The notes under the pieces: generated by a model
The model's database searches: none
The model's input: only the letters and a program-made list of their open reading frames with translations
What the model was told of the DNA's origin: nothing
Translations under genes and position numbers: made by a program
DNA from: a virus
DNA: 36,614 bases
Virus record (IMG/VR): IMGVR_UViG_3300050120_000089
Coordinates: 1 to 36,614 of that record
Strand: one strand, 5' to 3'
Shown here: in pieces, positions 1 through 7,977 of the stretch
Layout: each line of letters opens with the position of its first letter
Position numbering within the stretch: position 1 is the stretch's first letter

Positions 1-38
1 ATCAAATTTTAACGGCCGCGATATTTTGGACCACTTCC

Positions 39-45
39 CTAAATA
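39..45 (+). promoter_or_regulatory. CTAAATA start-associated element
   Basis: CTAAATA is followed by 5 bases (caggc) and ATG at 51. It is the first of the series of start-proximal elements. No Shine-Dalgarno sequence is present. Confidence 0.6.
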
Positions 46-50
46 CAGGC

Positions 51-209
51 ATGGACGATCCAATTGAACCAATGCACGAAGACCAAAGCGCCAGCATGGC
101 GAGGCTTGACGATGCTATCGCTAAGTTTGCCGCAGCCGTTGAGAAATTCACCACAACCGTTGAAACCGCGATGATCGCGAAATTGGAAGCTAAACGCCCT
201 CGCCCATAA
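51..209 (+). CDS. Small hypothetical protein (52 aa) ahead of terminase
   Basis: This is a short acidic-to-basic protein with an N-terminal DDPIEP segment, a heptad-like central helix (AKFAAAVEKF) and a basic tail ending RPRP. I do not recognise a family. The ATG is chosen because it lies exactly 5 bases after a CTAAATA element (39-45), the spacing seen at many genes here. The TAA stop at 207-209 is part of the next such element, which precedes the small terminase gene. Its position directly before TerS suggests a packaging-linked or regulatory role, but that is only inferred from position. Confidence 0.6.
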   Translation: MDDPIEPMHEDQSASMARLDDAIAKFAAAVEKFTTTVETAMIAKLEAKRPRP

Positions 210-212
210 ATA
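206..212 (+). promoter_or_regulatory. ATAAATA start-associated element
   Basis: ATAAATA overlaps the stop codon of the upstream small gene. The next useful ATG is at 221, 8 bases on. An ATG also begins inside the element at 212. Confidence 0.45.
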
Positions 213-220
213 TGTTGACC

Positions 221-661
221 ATGGGACGCAGACGAACACCAACCATCTTGAAAGAGCTTGCCGACAATCCCGGCAAACGCCCTCTAAACAAGAATGAACC
301 GCGCCCATTGGGTGCGCCAGTCATGCCTAAAGACATGAGCAAGGAAGCCGCAGCCATTTGGAAGCGGTTGATAACCTTCATGCCGGCCGGCGTATGGACA
401 CCTCTTGAGGCTGATTTACTCGCGGCCTATTGCAATGCTGCGGCGACCGAACAGGAAGCAACCCGCGAATTGAACACCTCGCCCAAGGTGGTCAGAGGAT
501 CGTCGGGCAATATGGTTCCATCACCCTGGCTCAAGATTAGAGCCGATTCAGCCCGCCTAATGGTTCAGTTGACCGTCAAGTTAGGGCTTGATCCGGCCTC
601 GCGTTCCTTGCTTCAGCAACCTTCGGACGAAGACGACGACGACGGTTTTGACATTCATTGA
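221..661 (+). CDS. terS: Terminase small subunit, P27 family
   Basis: The protein (146 aa from this start) recognises viral DNA and recruits the large terminase for packaging. The N terminus begins MGRRRTPTILKEL and continues DNPGKRPLN, which is the hallmark opening of the phage P27-type small terminase. A helical middle and an acidic tail (DEDDDDG) follow. An ATG at 212 is in frame, but the family's usual start and the upstream TAAATA element favour 221. TerL follows 11 bases after the stop. Confidence in the family is high because both the motif and the context agree. Confidence 0.9.
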   Translation: MGRRRTPTILKELADNPGKRPLNKNEPRPLGAPVMPKDMSKEAAAIWKRLITFMPAGVWTPLEADLLAAYCNAAATEQEATRELNTSPKVVRGSSGNMVPSPWLKIRADSARLMVQLTVKLGLDPASRSLLQQPSDEDDDDGFDIH

Positions 662-667
662 TAAATC
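662..667 (+). promoter_or_regulatory. TAAATC variant of the start-associated element
   Basis: TAAATC lies between the TerS stop and the TerL start, with exactly 5 bases to the GTG at 673. The spacing matches the perfect elements even though the last base differs, and it supports the GTG start. Confidence 0.45.
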
Positions 668-672
668 CATGA

Positions 673-2289
673 GTGGATATTATCAGAAATGTTACCCGCG
701 CTGATCGGAACATCGCGTGGATTGAGAAACTAAAGATCAGCGACAACGGCACGATCAAGCCGTTTTTGCTTGCCGATTTCCAAAAACAATTCGTGCGGGA
801 CATTTACGAACCCGCCGACGCGGCCACGCCAGATAAAAAGCTGGTCAACCGTGGCGTCCTTTCGGTCGGGCGGAAGAACGGTAAGAGCGAGCTTGGCGGC
901 GCGCTCGTGCTTCTGCATCTGATCGGCCCTGAATCCATCTTGCAAGGTTCCATCGTCTCGGGAGCGACGACGCGGGAGCAAGCAAGGATCGTCTTTGAGG
1001 CTGCGGCCCGGTTCATTCAGTTCGCCCCTGCCCTTCAGCGTCATTTGAAGGTGGTGGATTCCCGAAGCGTCATATTCGTGAAGACCGCCGGCCTTCGCGC
1101 CAGCGGCTCCAAATACAAAGCCATAGCAGCCAAGCCGGGCGCGGCTCACGGTCTCAATCCGTCCTTCCTGCTAATGGACGAACTCGCCCAGGCCGGAAAT
1201 CGGAAATTCTTTGACGCTCTGATTTCCAGCCAAGGCGCCCGAGCCGACCCGTTCATGCTGATCATTTCCACGGTCAACGAAGACCCTGGCCACGTCCTTT
1301 CCACCATCATTGATGACGGTCTGCGGACCAACGAAGACGGATCGCCCGTTGACCCTCGGGTGGTGGTTCACCTTCACGCGGCTGCGGCCGGCTGCGATCT
1401 TATGGACGAAGCCGAATGGAAGCGCGCCAACCCTGGCCTTGGCCTCTGGATTGATCGGGACCGCTTTGCCGCCAAAGCCGAGGAAGCCCGGCGTAACCCA
1501 GCCGAGGAAGCAACCTTTCGGCTCTACAATCTCAATCAGCAAGTCGCCTCGGAAGCGCCGCTTGTCAGCCGCGTGCAATGGGAAGCGTGCGGCCCCACTG
1601 CCCTCACAGCACCCGCGATCCGCACACAGACCACCCAAGGCTTTGACAAGGGCGAACGCCTATGGGGCGGCCTGGACTTGTCCTATCGGGTTGACCTTAC
1701 CGCCATGGCGATGGTGTCCGATGAAAGGATGCTGGCCAAGGCGTGGTTCTGGAAGCCTCGGAGCGACATAGACGCGGCCATCTATCGTGACCAACAGCGC
1801 TATGACCTGTTTGCCGATCAAGGTTGGCTCATACCCTCTGATGACGATTCCATTGATCCGGCCTTGGTTGTCGCCCAGATCGCCGCGCTTCAGATCGCCG
1901 GCTATGACATCGCCGGCATAGCTTATGACCGTTGGAAGATAGCGGAGCTTCAGAGGGTCATGGACGCTCATGAAGTGTCCGCCCCTATGGTTCCGTGCGG
2001 ACAAGGCTTCGTCGGCCTGGACGGGCCTGTTACGGCCTTGGAAGCGGCCATACTGAACAAGCGGCTCCAGCATGACGGCAACCCGCTACTGACGTGGAAC
2101 ATGGCCAACGCCAAGGTCAAGTTTGATGCGGAAGGCAAACTTAGAAAACTGACCAAGTTGACCCCTCGCCTTCGCATTGACGGCGCCATCGCCCTGGCCA
2201 TGGCCCTTGGTTTGCGAGCGTCCGCCAACCCTGAACAAGCCTATGTCAGCCCATTTGAAGACCCTGACTATAAAATTCCGACGTTCTGA
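673..2289 (+). CDS. terL: Terminase large subunit (ATPase and nuclease)
   Basis: This 538-aa protein is the packaging motor. The Walker A-like loop GRKNGKS is at about residues 66-72 and the Walker B region LLMDELAQ at about 167-174, followed by a coupling segment with LIISTVNED. The C-terminal nuclease half opens with GGLDLSYRVDLTA at about residue 335, holding the first acidic metal ligand. The length is normal for the HK97/P27-associated type. The start is GTG, because the ATG at 669 opens only a 12-codon frame and the TAAATC element sits 5 bases before the GTG. A gap of about 50 bases separates it from the portal gene. Confidence 0.93.
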   Translation: MDIIRNVTRADRNIAWIEKLKISDNGTIKPFLLADFQKQFVRDIYEPADAATPDKKLVNRGVLSVGRKNGKSELGGALVLLHLIGPESILQGSIVSGATTREQARIVFEAAARFIQFAPALQRHLKVVDSRSVIFVKTAGLRASGSKYKAIAAKPGAAHGLNPSFLLMDELAQAGNRKFFDALISSQGARADPFMLIISTVNEDPGHVLSTIIDDGLRTNEDGSPVDPRVVVHLHAAAAGCDLMDEAEWKRANPGLGLWIDRDRFAAKAEEARRNPAEEATFRLYNLNQQVASEAPLVSRVQWEACGPTALTAPAIRTQTTQGFDKGERLWGGLDLSYRVDLTAMAMVSDERMLAKAWFWKPRSDIDAAIYRDQQRYDLFADQGWLIPSDDDSIDPALVVAQIAALQIAGYDIAGIAYDRWKIAELQRVMDAHEVSAPMVPCGQGFVGLDGPVTALEAAILNKRLQHDGNPLLTWNMANAKVKFDAEGKLRKLTKLTPRLRIDGAIALAMALGLRASANPEQAYVSPFEDPDYKIPTF

Positions 2290-2331
2290 CGCCTGAACTA
2301 CGCCTCAACTACAGTTGATCGCGCCATCACG

Positions 2332-2338
2332 CTAAATA
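2332..2338 (+). promoter_or_regulatory. CTAAATA start-associated element (portal)
   Basis: CTAAATA is followed by 4 bases (tcgg) and ATG at 2343. The flanking gCTAAATATCGG string is nearly identical to the elements at 6504 and 11545. Confidence 0.6.
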
Positions 2339-2342
2339 TCGG

Positions 2343-3662
2343 ATGGCAATATTAAATCAATTGACGCGCGGCATAGGGATAAACACCCCGGAAGTCGGGC
2401 TTGGAACCGACGCTTTCTTTCAAATCCTGTTTGGTGGATCGCAGAATTCATTCGCGGGCGAAAGCGTAACCGAGGAATCGGCGCTTGGTGTCACCGCTAT
2501 TTGGCAAGCGGTCAACATTATCGCCAGCACAATGGCGGTTTTGCCGCTCAATCTCTACAAAACAAGTCCAACACTCGGCAAGATCAAAGCTGAAAACGAT
2601 CCGCTTTACAAAATCCTGCATGATCAGGTCAACGAATCCTATGTAACGTCTAATCAGTGGCGCAAACTGATGATGATGCGGCTTCTTATTGGTGGCCGCG
2701 CTTACAGCTTCATTGAACGCAATCGCGCCGGCCGGGTCCAGAATATCTGGTATCTGAACCCGGATAGAATGCGGGTTGATCCAGGCCCAAATGGTTTCGG
2801 TAAGGTCTATTCCTACGATCAGCCCAACAATAAGACCGTAAGTTACCAGCCTTCGGACATTATTGATTTGGTCTGGATGCCTGCCGCAAACGGTATAGAC
2901 CACCTTAAGCCAATCAATATTCTTCGTAATGCTATCGGCCTCGCTACAGCGGGCGAACGTTACGCAAGCGCGGTCTTCCAAAACAACGGTATTCCGCAGA
3001 TGGCGGCAACGGGTCCGATCACGACACCCGCCGCAACGTCTCGCGCCGCTGCAATGCTCAAACAGACCATTGAAGACGCCGGCGCCAACAAACAAAACTT
3101 CATGGTCTTCCCTGAAGGTTATGACCTAAAGCCGCTCGGCTTTGATCCGTCCAAGTCGCAATTGCTGGAGCTTCGTAAGTTTCAGGTCATTGAAATTGCG
3201 CGGATTTACAATGTCTCGCCGTCAATGCTCATGGATATGACCACGGGAACATTCAACAATGTTGAGCAACAGGATTTGGCATTCTCCCGCCATACCGTTC
3301 ATCATTGGTGTGAGCTTTGGGAACAAGAGCTAAACGCCAAGCTGATCACCGACCGTAATAAATCCATGTCCATTGAATTCAATATGGACGGTCTGCAACG
3401 CGGCGACCAAGCGTCACGCGCTGAATATTACAGCGCCATGGCGAATATTGGCGCAATGACGGTCAATGAAATCCGAGCCAAAGAAAACCTGCCGCCAGTT
3501 CAGTGGGGCGATGAACCGTTAGTGCAAGGCGCGATGATTTCTCTTGAAAGCGCCGTCAATACCACGCCAGAACCCGACGCCACAACGGTTAAACCTGAAC
3601 CGACTGCGGACGATAGCGAACAAGACAGCGAGACGGACACCGCGAACGCGGTTGTTTCCTAA
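2343..3662 (+). CDS. Portal protein, HK97 family
   Basis: This 439-aa protein forms the dodecameric portal at the capsid vertex through which DNA enters and leaves. Recognisable features are the early segment ESALGVTAIWQAVNIIAS, the WYLNPDRMRVDPG region, the NILRNAIGLA helix, and the IYNVSPSMLMDMTTGTFNN stretch typical of HK97-type portals. The C-terminal tail is acidic and low in complexity (DDSEQDSETDT), which is common for portals. Its TAA stop forms part of the CTAAATA element of the protease gene, so the two are tightly packed. Function is well supported by sequence pattern and gene order. Confidence 0.93.
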   Translation: MAILNQLTRGIGINTPEVGLGTDAFFQILFGGSQNSFAGESVTEESALGVTAIWQAVNIIASTMAVLPLNLYKTSPTLGKIKAENDPLYKILHDQVNESYVTSNQWRKLMMMRLLIGGRAYSFIERNRAGRVQNIWYLNPDRMRVDPGPNGFGKVYSYDQPNNKTVSYQPSDIIDLVWMPAANGIDHLKPINILRNAIGLATAGERYASAVFQNNGIPQMAATGPITTPAATSRAAAMLKQTIEDAGANKQNFMVFPEGYDLKPLGFDPSKSQLLELRKFQVIEIARIYNVSPSMLMDMTTGTFNNVEQQDLAFSRHTVHHWCELWEQELNAKLITDRNKSMSIEFNMDGLQRGDQASRAEYYSAMANIGAMTVNEIRAKENLPPVQWGDEPLVQGAMISLESAVNTTPEPDATTVKPEPTADDSEQDSETDTANAVVS

Positions 3663-3665
3663 ATA
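3659..3665 (+). promoter_or_regulatory. CTAAATA start-associated element (protease)
   Basis: The TAA inside CTAAATA is the portal stop codon. Five bases (tttct) separate it from ATG 3671. Confidence 0.6.
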
Positions 3666-3670
3666 TTTCT

Positions 3671-4402
3671 ATGAATGTTCCCTATCACACCCGCGCCTTT
3701 TCAAGGTGCGAAGTCCGTTTTGCTAATCCATCCGACAAGCGCGAAGGCGTTCAAGAGCGTGGAACCGCCTACGGTTATGCGACCGTCTTCAATGCCGATA
3801 GCCAGGACTTGGGCGGCTACGTTGAGCAGATCGCCCCAACCGCCTTCGCCCGCACCCTTGGCGCCGTAGCCGCCGGGCAAGCTCGGGTTGATGCGCTCTG
3901 GAGCCATGATTGGGAAAAGCCCCTTGGTTCCACCAGCGGCGGCAAGCTCTCCCTAAGCGTGGATCAAAAAGGTTTAGCCTTTGAATTGGACACCACCCGA
4001 CTAACACCGCTCATGTTGGACGCTCTGGCGGACAATGATTTGCGCATGTCCTTCGGGTTCTCAATCCGCGACTACAACCTGACGACTGACGCCAACGGTC
4101 TGGAAACCGTCACCGTTACGGACTTGGACCTTTACGAAATCTCGTTTGTGGTCAACCCGGCCTATCCGCAGACCAGCGCCGCGCTTCGCAGCCTGGACGA
4201 ATGGCGGGCCGGCAAGCCTGCCGCCGTGGGCAAGGATCTCGATTCTGATGACGACGCGGACGAAGACCGCGCCGAACCGGTTGAACCCAACCCGGAAGGT
4301 GATGACGACGCGGAAGACGAGTTTGAAGAATGCTCGGCAGAGCGTGAAGAACAACGGTTGCGCGTCATGAAGGCGTATGTAGAGACGCGCTTACGTCCGT
4401 AA
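3671..4402 (+). CDS. Prohead maturation protease (HK97 U35 type)
   Basis: This 243-aa protease cleaves the scaffold-like N-terminal domain of the capsid protein during head maturation. The N-terminal strand ERGTAYGYATVFN, the block GGYVEQIAPTAFART, the candidate catalytic histidine in LWSHDWEKPLGS (about residue 79) and the serine-bearing DLRMSFGFS (about residues 121-129) are the expected order for the family. After about residue 190 the protein becomes strongly acidic and ends in a charged helix, longer than the minimal protease. This tail may help scaffold assembly, which is an inference. The start is set by the TAAATA element 5 bases upstream. Confidence 0.9.
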   Translation: MNVPYHTRAFSRCEVRFANPSDKREGVQERGTAYGYATVFNADSQDLGGYVEQIAPTAFARTLGAVAAGQARVDALWSHDWEKPLGSTSGGKLSLSVDQKGLAFELDTTRLTPLMLDALADNDLRMSFGFSIRDYNLTTDANGLETVTVTDLDLYEISFVVNPAYPQTSAALRSLDEWRAGKPAAVGKDLDSDDDADEDRAEPVEPNPEGDDDAEDEFEECSAEREEQRLRVMKAYVETRLRP

Positions 4403-4426
4403 AAGCCAGTCTATGGGACCACAAAA

Positions 4427-4463
4427 CTAAATACTTCCAGAATTTGTTTTCTGGAGAATTTGA
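4427..4463 (+). promoter_or_regulatory. CTAAATA element plus SD-sequestering hairpin before capsid gene
   Basis: CTAAATA (4427-4433) is followed 2 bases later by a perfect 7-bp stem, TCCAGAA (4436-4442) with TTCTGGA (4449-4455) and a 6-base loop. The Shine-Dalgarno GGAG (4453-4456) lies mostly in the 3' arm and the ATG is 7 bases after it. If transcription starts about 6 bases after the element, most of the 5' arm would be lost and the site freed. Confidence 0.6.
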
Positions 4464-5678
4464 ATGTCCCATCTAAAAGAACTTCGTGAGAAGTCTGCAA
4501 AAATTGCAATGCAAGCTCGCGAGTTACTCGCGGATGAAACCAAAACGGCCGAAGTTGACGCAATGCTCGCCGAGCATGACGCCATTGAAGCGCGTATCGC
4601 TCAAGAGCAACGTGTTGCCGCAGCCGAAGCCAAGATTAACGAAGCTGATAGCCGCCGTCCAATTGAAAGCCGCGCTGGCACAGTCACCCATGATCGCACT
4701 GACAACTATAACAACGCATTTGATCGCTTTGTTCGCACTCAGTTTGAAAGTGAAATCTCTTCTGAAACTCGCGCTATCCTCCGCAATGGCATGGAAACCC
4801 GCGATGGTCAGATTGCCGGTAGCCAAGGCGCTGGCGGCTACTTGGTTCCTACCCTGTTAGCCGATCAGATCGTTGTCGCTCAAAAGTTTTACAACGCTCT
4901 CCGCAGCGACAATACATCTTGGTTCACAACCTCAACCGGCGCGGCTCTAACCATTCCACAACGGGATTCAACCGGTTACGCTGCTAAGATTCCTGGTGAA
5001 TCAAACGCCGCTATCGTCAACGCCATCACCTATACTGATGTTGTTCTGAATTCATACACCATCAAATCCGATATCTACAAAGCTTCATGGGAATTGCTCC
5101 AAGATGCTTCGTTTGATGTTGGCGCCGATATCGCCGAACACATGGGCGAGTCAGTCGGCCGCAAGCTGAACACACTGTTGACCACTGGCGCTGGCGCCGG
5201 CTCGCAACAGCCAACCGGTATCGTCACTGCCGTTGGTACGCCTTCCCTGGCTACCGCGTCAAACTCCACCGTCTCAATTGACGACTTCCTGGCTTTGGAA
5301 GCCGCAGTTGACATCGCTTACCGGACCAACCCAAAGACAGCTTATATGTTCAACGATACAACTCGTTTGGCAATCCGTAAGTTGAAAGACACTACCGGCC
5401 GCTATTACTGGCAGCCTGCCGTCACTTTGGGCGATCAAGCTACTTTCAACGGCTACAACTATATCATCAATAACGATATGGTCAGCCAAGCTACTAACGC
5501 CGTCTTCGCCGTCTTCGGTGATTTCAGCAAGTTCCGCGTTCGTAACGTTCAAGGTATGTTCATGACCCGCCTTAATGAGCTTTACGCGGCTAACGGACAA
5601 GTTGGCTTCCTAATGACGCAACGTGTTGACTCGCTATTGGTTGACACCCGCGCCGTCAAAGGCATCAAGGGTTCTTAA
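4464..5678 (+). CDS. Major capsid protein, HK97 fold
   Basis: This 404-aa protein is the shell subunit. The first ~110 residues are a charged helical coil (HLKELREKSAKIAMQARELL), the delta/scaffold domain normally removed by the protease encoded upstream. The mature part begins near the SQGAGGYLVPT segment, and later blocks (IPGESNAAIV, SWELLQDASFDVGADI, TAYMFNDTTR, GYNYIINNDM) match HK97-type capsids. Unlike its neighbours it has a clear Shine-Dalgarno sequence, placed in a hairpin. A strong terminator follows. Together these suggest a separately controlled, highly expressed transcript. Confidence 0.95.
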   Translation: MSHLKELREKSAKIAMQARELLADETKTAEVDAMLAEHDAIEARIAQEQRVAAAEAKINEADSRRPIESRAGTVTHDRTDNYNNAFDRFVRTQFESEISSETRAILRNGMETRDGQIAGSQGAGGYLVPTLLADQIVVAQKFYNALRSDNTSWFTTSTGAALTIPQRDSTGYAAKIPGESNAAIVNAITYTDVVLNSYTIKSDIYKASWELLQDASFDVGADIAEHMGESVGRKLNTLLTTGAGAGSQQPTGIVTAVGTPSLATASNSTVSIDDFLALEAAVDIAYRTNPKTAYMFNDTTRLAIRKLKDTTGRYYWQPAVTLGDQATFNGYNYIINNDMVSQATNAVFAVFGDFSKFRVRNVQGMFMTRLNELYAANGQVGFLMTQRVDSLLVDTRAVKGIKGS

Positions 5679-5704
5679 TCTAACCCTTCATAATCGGAAC
5701 ATTG

Positions 5705-5734
5705 AACCCGTCTGGCGCAAGCCGGGCGGGTTTT
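5705..5734 (+). terminator. Intrinsic terminator after capsid gene
   Basis: A 12-bp stem (AACCCG then TCTGGC; tetraloop GCAA; GCCGGG then CGGGTT, with two G-T pairs) runs into a T-rich tract. The next CTAAATA element begins only 4 bases later. Confidence 0.85.
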
Positions 5735-5737
5735 CTG

Positions 5738-5744
5738 CTAAATA
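5738..5744 (+). promoter_or_regulatory. CTAAATA start-associated element just after a terminator
   Basis: The element starts right after the capsid terminator tail and 5 bases (tacct) before ATG 5750. There is no room for any other promoter signal between the terminator and this gene. Confidence 0.65.
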
Positions 5745-5749
5745 TACCT

Positions 5750-5899
5750 ATGATTACAGCAAAAATGAACGAAACAGGCGAGATTGTAACCGGCGGCCCG
5801 GCGATCCGAGCCTTAGCCGCTAAGACCGCAACCCTTGTGCGAGACGCCAAGCAACGCGCAATCGCCAATCCAACCATGCAAATAAGGGATCGCGCCTAA
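5750..5899 (+). CDS. Small hypothetical protein (49 aa) between capsid and connector
   Basis: The protein begins MITAKMNETGEIV and has a helical, Arg/Lys-rich middle (RALAAKTATLVRDAKQRAIA). I do not recognise it. The ATG is fixed by the TAAATA element 5 bases upstream and the TAA stop is part of the next element at 5896-5902. Position between capsid and head-tail connector suggests a minor head or completion role, but no domain supports this. Confidence 0.6.
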   Translation: MITAKMNETGEIVTGGPAIRALAAKTATLVRDAKQRAIANPTMQIRDRA

Positions 5900-5902
5900 A
5901 TA
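5896..5902 (+). promoter_or_regulatory. CTAAATA start-associated element (connector)
   Basis: CTAAATA includes the upstream TAA stop and is followed by 5 bases (taggc) and ATG 5908. Confidence 0.6.
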
Positions 5903-5907
5903 TAGGC

Positions 5908-6507
5908 ATGTATGATCGCCTTACCCCACTAACGACCAGCACCGTTGATGTTCTGGACATTGACCAAGTTAAGCAACATCTTCGCGTTGATACGGACGAT
6001 GATGACGACTTGATTGAAGCCTACATTGGCGCTGCAACCGATTATATCAATGGGGTTCGCGGCATTGGTGTTTCGCTACTGACCACTCAATACACTTACA
6101 CCGATTTCTTTTTTCGGAACAAGTTTCTAATCCCCATCTATCCGGTTCAATCCATTGACCTAATTGAGTATCGGGACATTGCGAACAACTGGAACACGGT
6201 TTCCCCATCAATCTATTACGTTGACCTCGCCCGCGATCCGGCTTGCATCTCGCTGAATTATAATCAGTTTTGGCCGCAAGTCGTGCTTCCACCCGGCGCA
6301 TCGGTGCGGATCACCTTGACCGCCGGCTTTGGCGATACTCCCGACGCCATTCCGCGCGACCTTCGTTACGCCATGCTGCTAATGATCGGAAGTTATTACG
6401 AAAATCGGGCAGCTATCGTCGGTATTGATAGCCGGGATTCACCGGCTGAATTGCCGCTTGGTGTGGAAGCGATCCTTAGCAAGTATCGGATCGCAGCTTT
6501 TGCCTAA
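5908..6507 (+). CDS. Head-tail connector, HK97 gp6-like
   Basis: This 199-aa protein belongs to the adaptor ring that joins the portal to the tail. The N-terminal segment DIDQVKQHLRVDTDDDDDLIEAYIGAATDYI is the classic helix pair of the gp6-like family (LxIDxxxDDxLIxxYIxAA). It is followed by beta-rich sequence (YPVQSIDLIEYRD) and a C-terminal helix around RDLRYAMLLMIGSYYENR. It is somewhat longer than HK97 gp6, as in gene-transfer-agent-like versions. The start is set by the TAAATA element. Confidence 0.85.
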   Translation: MYDRLTPLTTSTVDVLDIDQVKQHLRVDTDDDDDLIEAYIGAATDYINGVRGIGVSLLTTQYTYTDFFFRNKFLIPIYPVQSIDLIEYRDIANNWNTVSPSIYYVDLARDPACISLNYNQFWPQVVLPPGASVRITLTAGFGDTPDAIPRDLRYAMLLMIGSYYENRAAIVGIDSRDSPAELPLGVEAILSKYRIAAFA

Positions 6508-6510
6508 ATA
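6504..6510 (+). promoter_or_regulatory. CTAAATA start-associated element
   Basis: CTAAATA overlaps the connector stop and is followed by 5 bases (tcggt) and ATG 6516. The 16-base string from the element to ATG is identical to that at 11544-11559. Confidence 0.65.
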
Positions 6511-6515
6511 TCGGT

Positions 6516-6743
6516 ATGATTACCGTTCATTTCACCCACAACTTTGATATTCATTCTCCCGACTATCAAATCACTTACGCCTATTACGCTGGCGATACTT
6601 ATACCCTGTCTGATGACGAAGCCGCAGCCGCGATCATGGCCGGCGTCGCCTATGAGGTTCACCCGGAAACTGGCGAGCCTGTCCCGCCCGAAGACGATCA
6701 ACCTACCGAACAGCAGGCGCCTGCCGCACCCGTGGAAGACTAA
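6516..6743 (+). CDS. Hypothetical head-tail region protein (75 aa)
   Basis: The N-terminal half is aromatic and beta-like (FTHNFDIHSPDYQITYAYY). It is followed by a short helix with an alanine run (DDEAAAAIMAG) and a Pro/Glu-rich tail ending PAAPVED. I see no named domain. It sits between the connector and the head-closure gene and has its own TAAATA element, so it is probably a small structural or assembly factor. Confidence 0.6.
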   Translation: MITVHFTHNFDIHSPDYQITYAYYAGDTYTLSDDEAAAAIMAGVAYEVHPETGEPVPPEDDQPTEQQAPAAPVED

Positions 6744-6746
6744 TCC

Positions 6747-7109
6747 ATGGCGGCTTATGGATCGCCCCCGGCTGGAGCCATGCGCGAGCGGGTTTCCATT
6801 ATCGCCCCGTCCACTACCCCGGACGGCTACGGCGGCACGTCTGGACCGGCGACAACCGTTCTGTCTGGCTTCGCAGCGCGGATCACACCGCAGATGCGCG
6901 GCACCGAGCAGCTTCTAGCCCAGGGTTTGCAGGCGACCGCCCTCTATACGGTTTGGGTTCGGTCTACGTCCGAAACCCGCACGATCACCGAGAACATGAG
7001 CGTTCAGGATGACCGCACCGGGACCATTTACAACATTCGGCTGATCGCCAACCCGGACGAACGCGGGCGCTTCCTCTGCATGTTTTGCGAGCGGGGTGTT
7101 GCCCCGTGA
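6747..7109 (+). CDS. Head closure / head-tail joining protein
   Basis: This 120-aa beta-barrel protein fits the phage head-tail joining family. It opens with AMRERVSIIAPSTTPDGYGG, followed by the barrel strand GFAARITPQ and the late segment TIYNIRLIANPDERGRFLC, which are the usual landmarks. It starts 3 bases after the preceding stop without a TAAATA element and overlaps the next start (GTGA), so it is translated by read-through coupling. The role is plugging the portal exit and docking the tail. Confidence 0.8.
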   Translation: MAAYGSPPAGAMRERVSIIAPSTTPDGYGGTSGPATTVLSGFAARITPQMRGTEQLLAQGLQATALYTVWVRSTSETRTITENMSVQDDRTGTIYNIRLIANPDERGRFLCMFCERGVAP

Positions 7110-7540
7110 GCCAAGTGACGATTGTTGGCCTGGAGCGCTACACCGCTCGCATAAACGCCATGCCGGATAGCGTGCGCAAAGCCGTGTCCGACGTGCTTGA
7201 GCAAAACGCTTCCGAGTTTGCCACACGCCTGAAAGGCAACGTCCCGAAGGAATCTGGCGACCTTGCCGCAACGGTCACGGTCTCTGACACGACCGTCAAC
7301 GCAGGCTTCTATTCGGCAGGCTCAACCAAGGGCCTCTCTAAGACCGTTTCCATTGGGAATGCAGAACACCCATACGCCGCAGCGTTGGAATTCGGCCACA
7401 TGGACAAGGGCGTTCACGTCCAGGCCCGCCCGTATTTCTTCACCCTCTTGCGGGTCATCAAAAAACGCCTCTCGGGTCGCATGTCACGGGCGATCAAGTC
7501 GGCCGTGCGAGCTTATGCAGCGGATGGGGGTGGCGAGTGA
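7106..7540 (+). CDS. HK97 gp10-like tail completion protein
   Basis: The predicted 144-aa protein starts at GTG 7106, overlapping the previous TGA (GTGA). It opens SQVTIVGLERYTARINAMPD, has the helix VRKAVSDVLEQNASEFATRLK, and a central HPYAAALEFGHMDKG with ARPYF, which are the usual features of the HK97 gp10 family. Family members sit between head closure and tail terminator and help join the tail to the head. A longer in-frame ATG start at 7085 is possible but would overlap the previous gene by 25 bases. Confidence 0.85.
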   Translation: MSQVTIVGLERYTARINAMPDSVRKAVSDVLEQNASEFATRLKGNVPKESGDLAATVTVSDTTVNAGFYSAGSTKGLSKTVSIGNAEHPYAAALEFGHMDKGVHVQARPYFFTLLRVIKKRLSGRMSRAIKSAVRAYAADGGGE

Positions 7541-7926
7541 CCATATCCCCCGCGCTCGCCCTCCACGGGGCTCTCTACGCCATCCTAGCCCCCGCAATGG
7601 GCTCAGTGAGCGTCTATGACCGTGTTCCGCAGAACGCGGCCTTTCCGTTCGTCCATTATGGCGACACCCAACTGATCGGCGACGTATTCACCGGAAGCGG
7701 TTCAACCGACGCGCACGTCAACATTCATGTCTTCAGCCGTGGCCGGGGCAAAGCCGAGCTTCTGACCCTTGAAGCGACGGTTAGGGACGCTCTTGAAAAT
7801 TATATCGCCGTCCCTGGCTTCCAGACCGACACCTTTGAATATGTGACAACCCGGATGATGACAGAGCCAGACGGGCTAACAGAACACGCAATTATTGAAT
7901 TCAAATACGGTCTGACTGCGAAATAA
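7537..7926 (+). CDS. Tail terminator protein (DUF3168-like)
   Basis: This 129-aa protein starts at GTG 7537 in a GTGA overlap. It has the DUF3168 pattern: an N-terminal helix with AILAPAMGSVSVYDRVPQNAAFPFVHYG, the block HVNIHVFSRGRGKAELL, a helix with VRDALENY, and the late strand TEHAIIEFKYGL. The protein caps the tail tube and docks it to the head. Three coupled genes end here, and a new leader with a hairpin follows before the tail tube gene. Confidence 0.85.
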   Translation: MTISPALALHGALYAILAPAMGSVSVYDRVPQNAAFPFVHYGDTQLIGDVFTGSGSTDAHVNIHVFSRGRGKAELLTLEATVRDALENYIAVPGFQTDTFEYVTTRMMTEPDGLTEHAIIEFKYGLTAK

Positions 7927-7936
7927 CGACCCCCGA

Positions 7937-7977
7937 ATAAATAAGGCTACCACCTGTCTATTGGAGCCTTTTATTTC
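7937..7977 (+). promoter_or_regulatory. ATAAATA element plus hairpin leader before tail tube gene
   Basis: ATAAATA (7937-7943) abuts a 6-bp stem, AAGGCT (7943-7948) with AGCCTT (7965-7970). The Shine-Dalgarno GGAG (7963-7966) straddles the loop and 3' arm. After the stem come 7 T-rich bases and ATG 7978. A transcript starting about 6 bases after the element would lack the 5' arm entirely. Confidence 0.55.
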
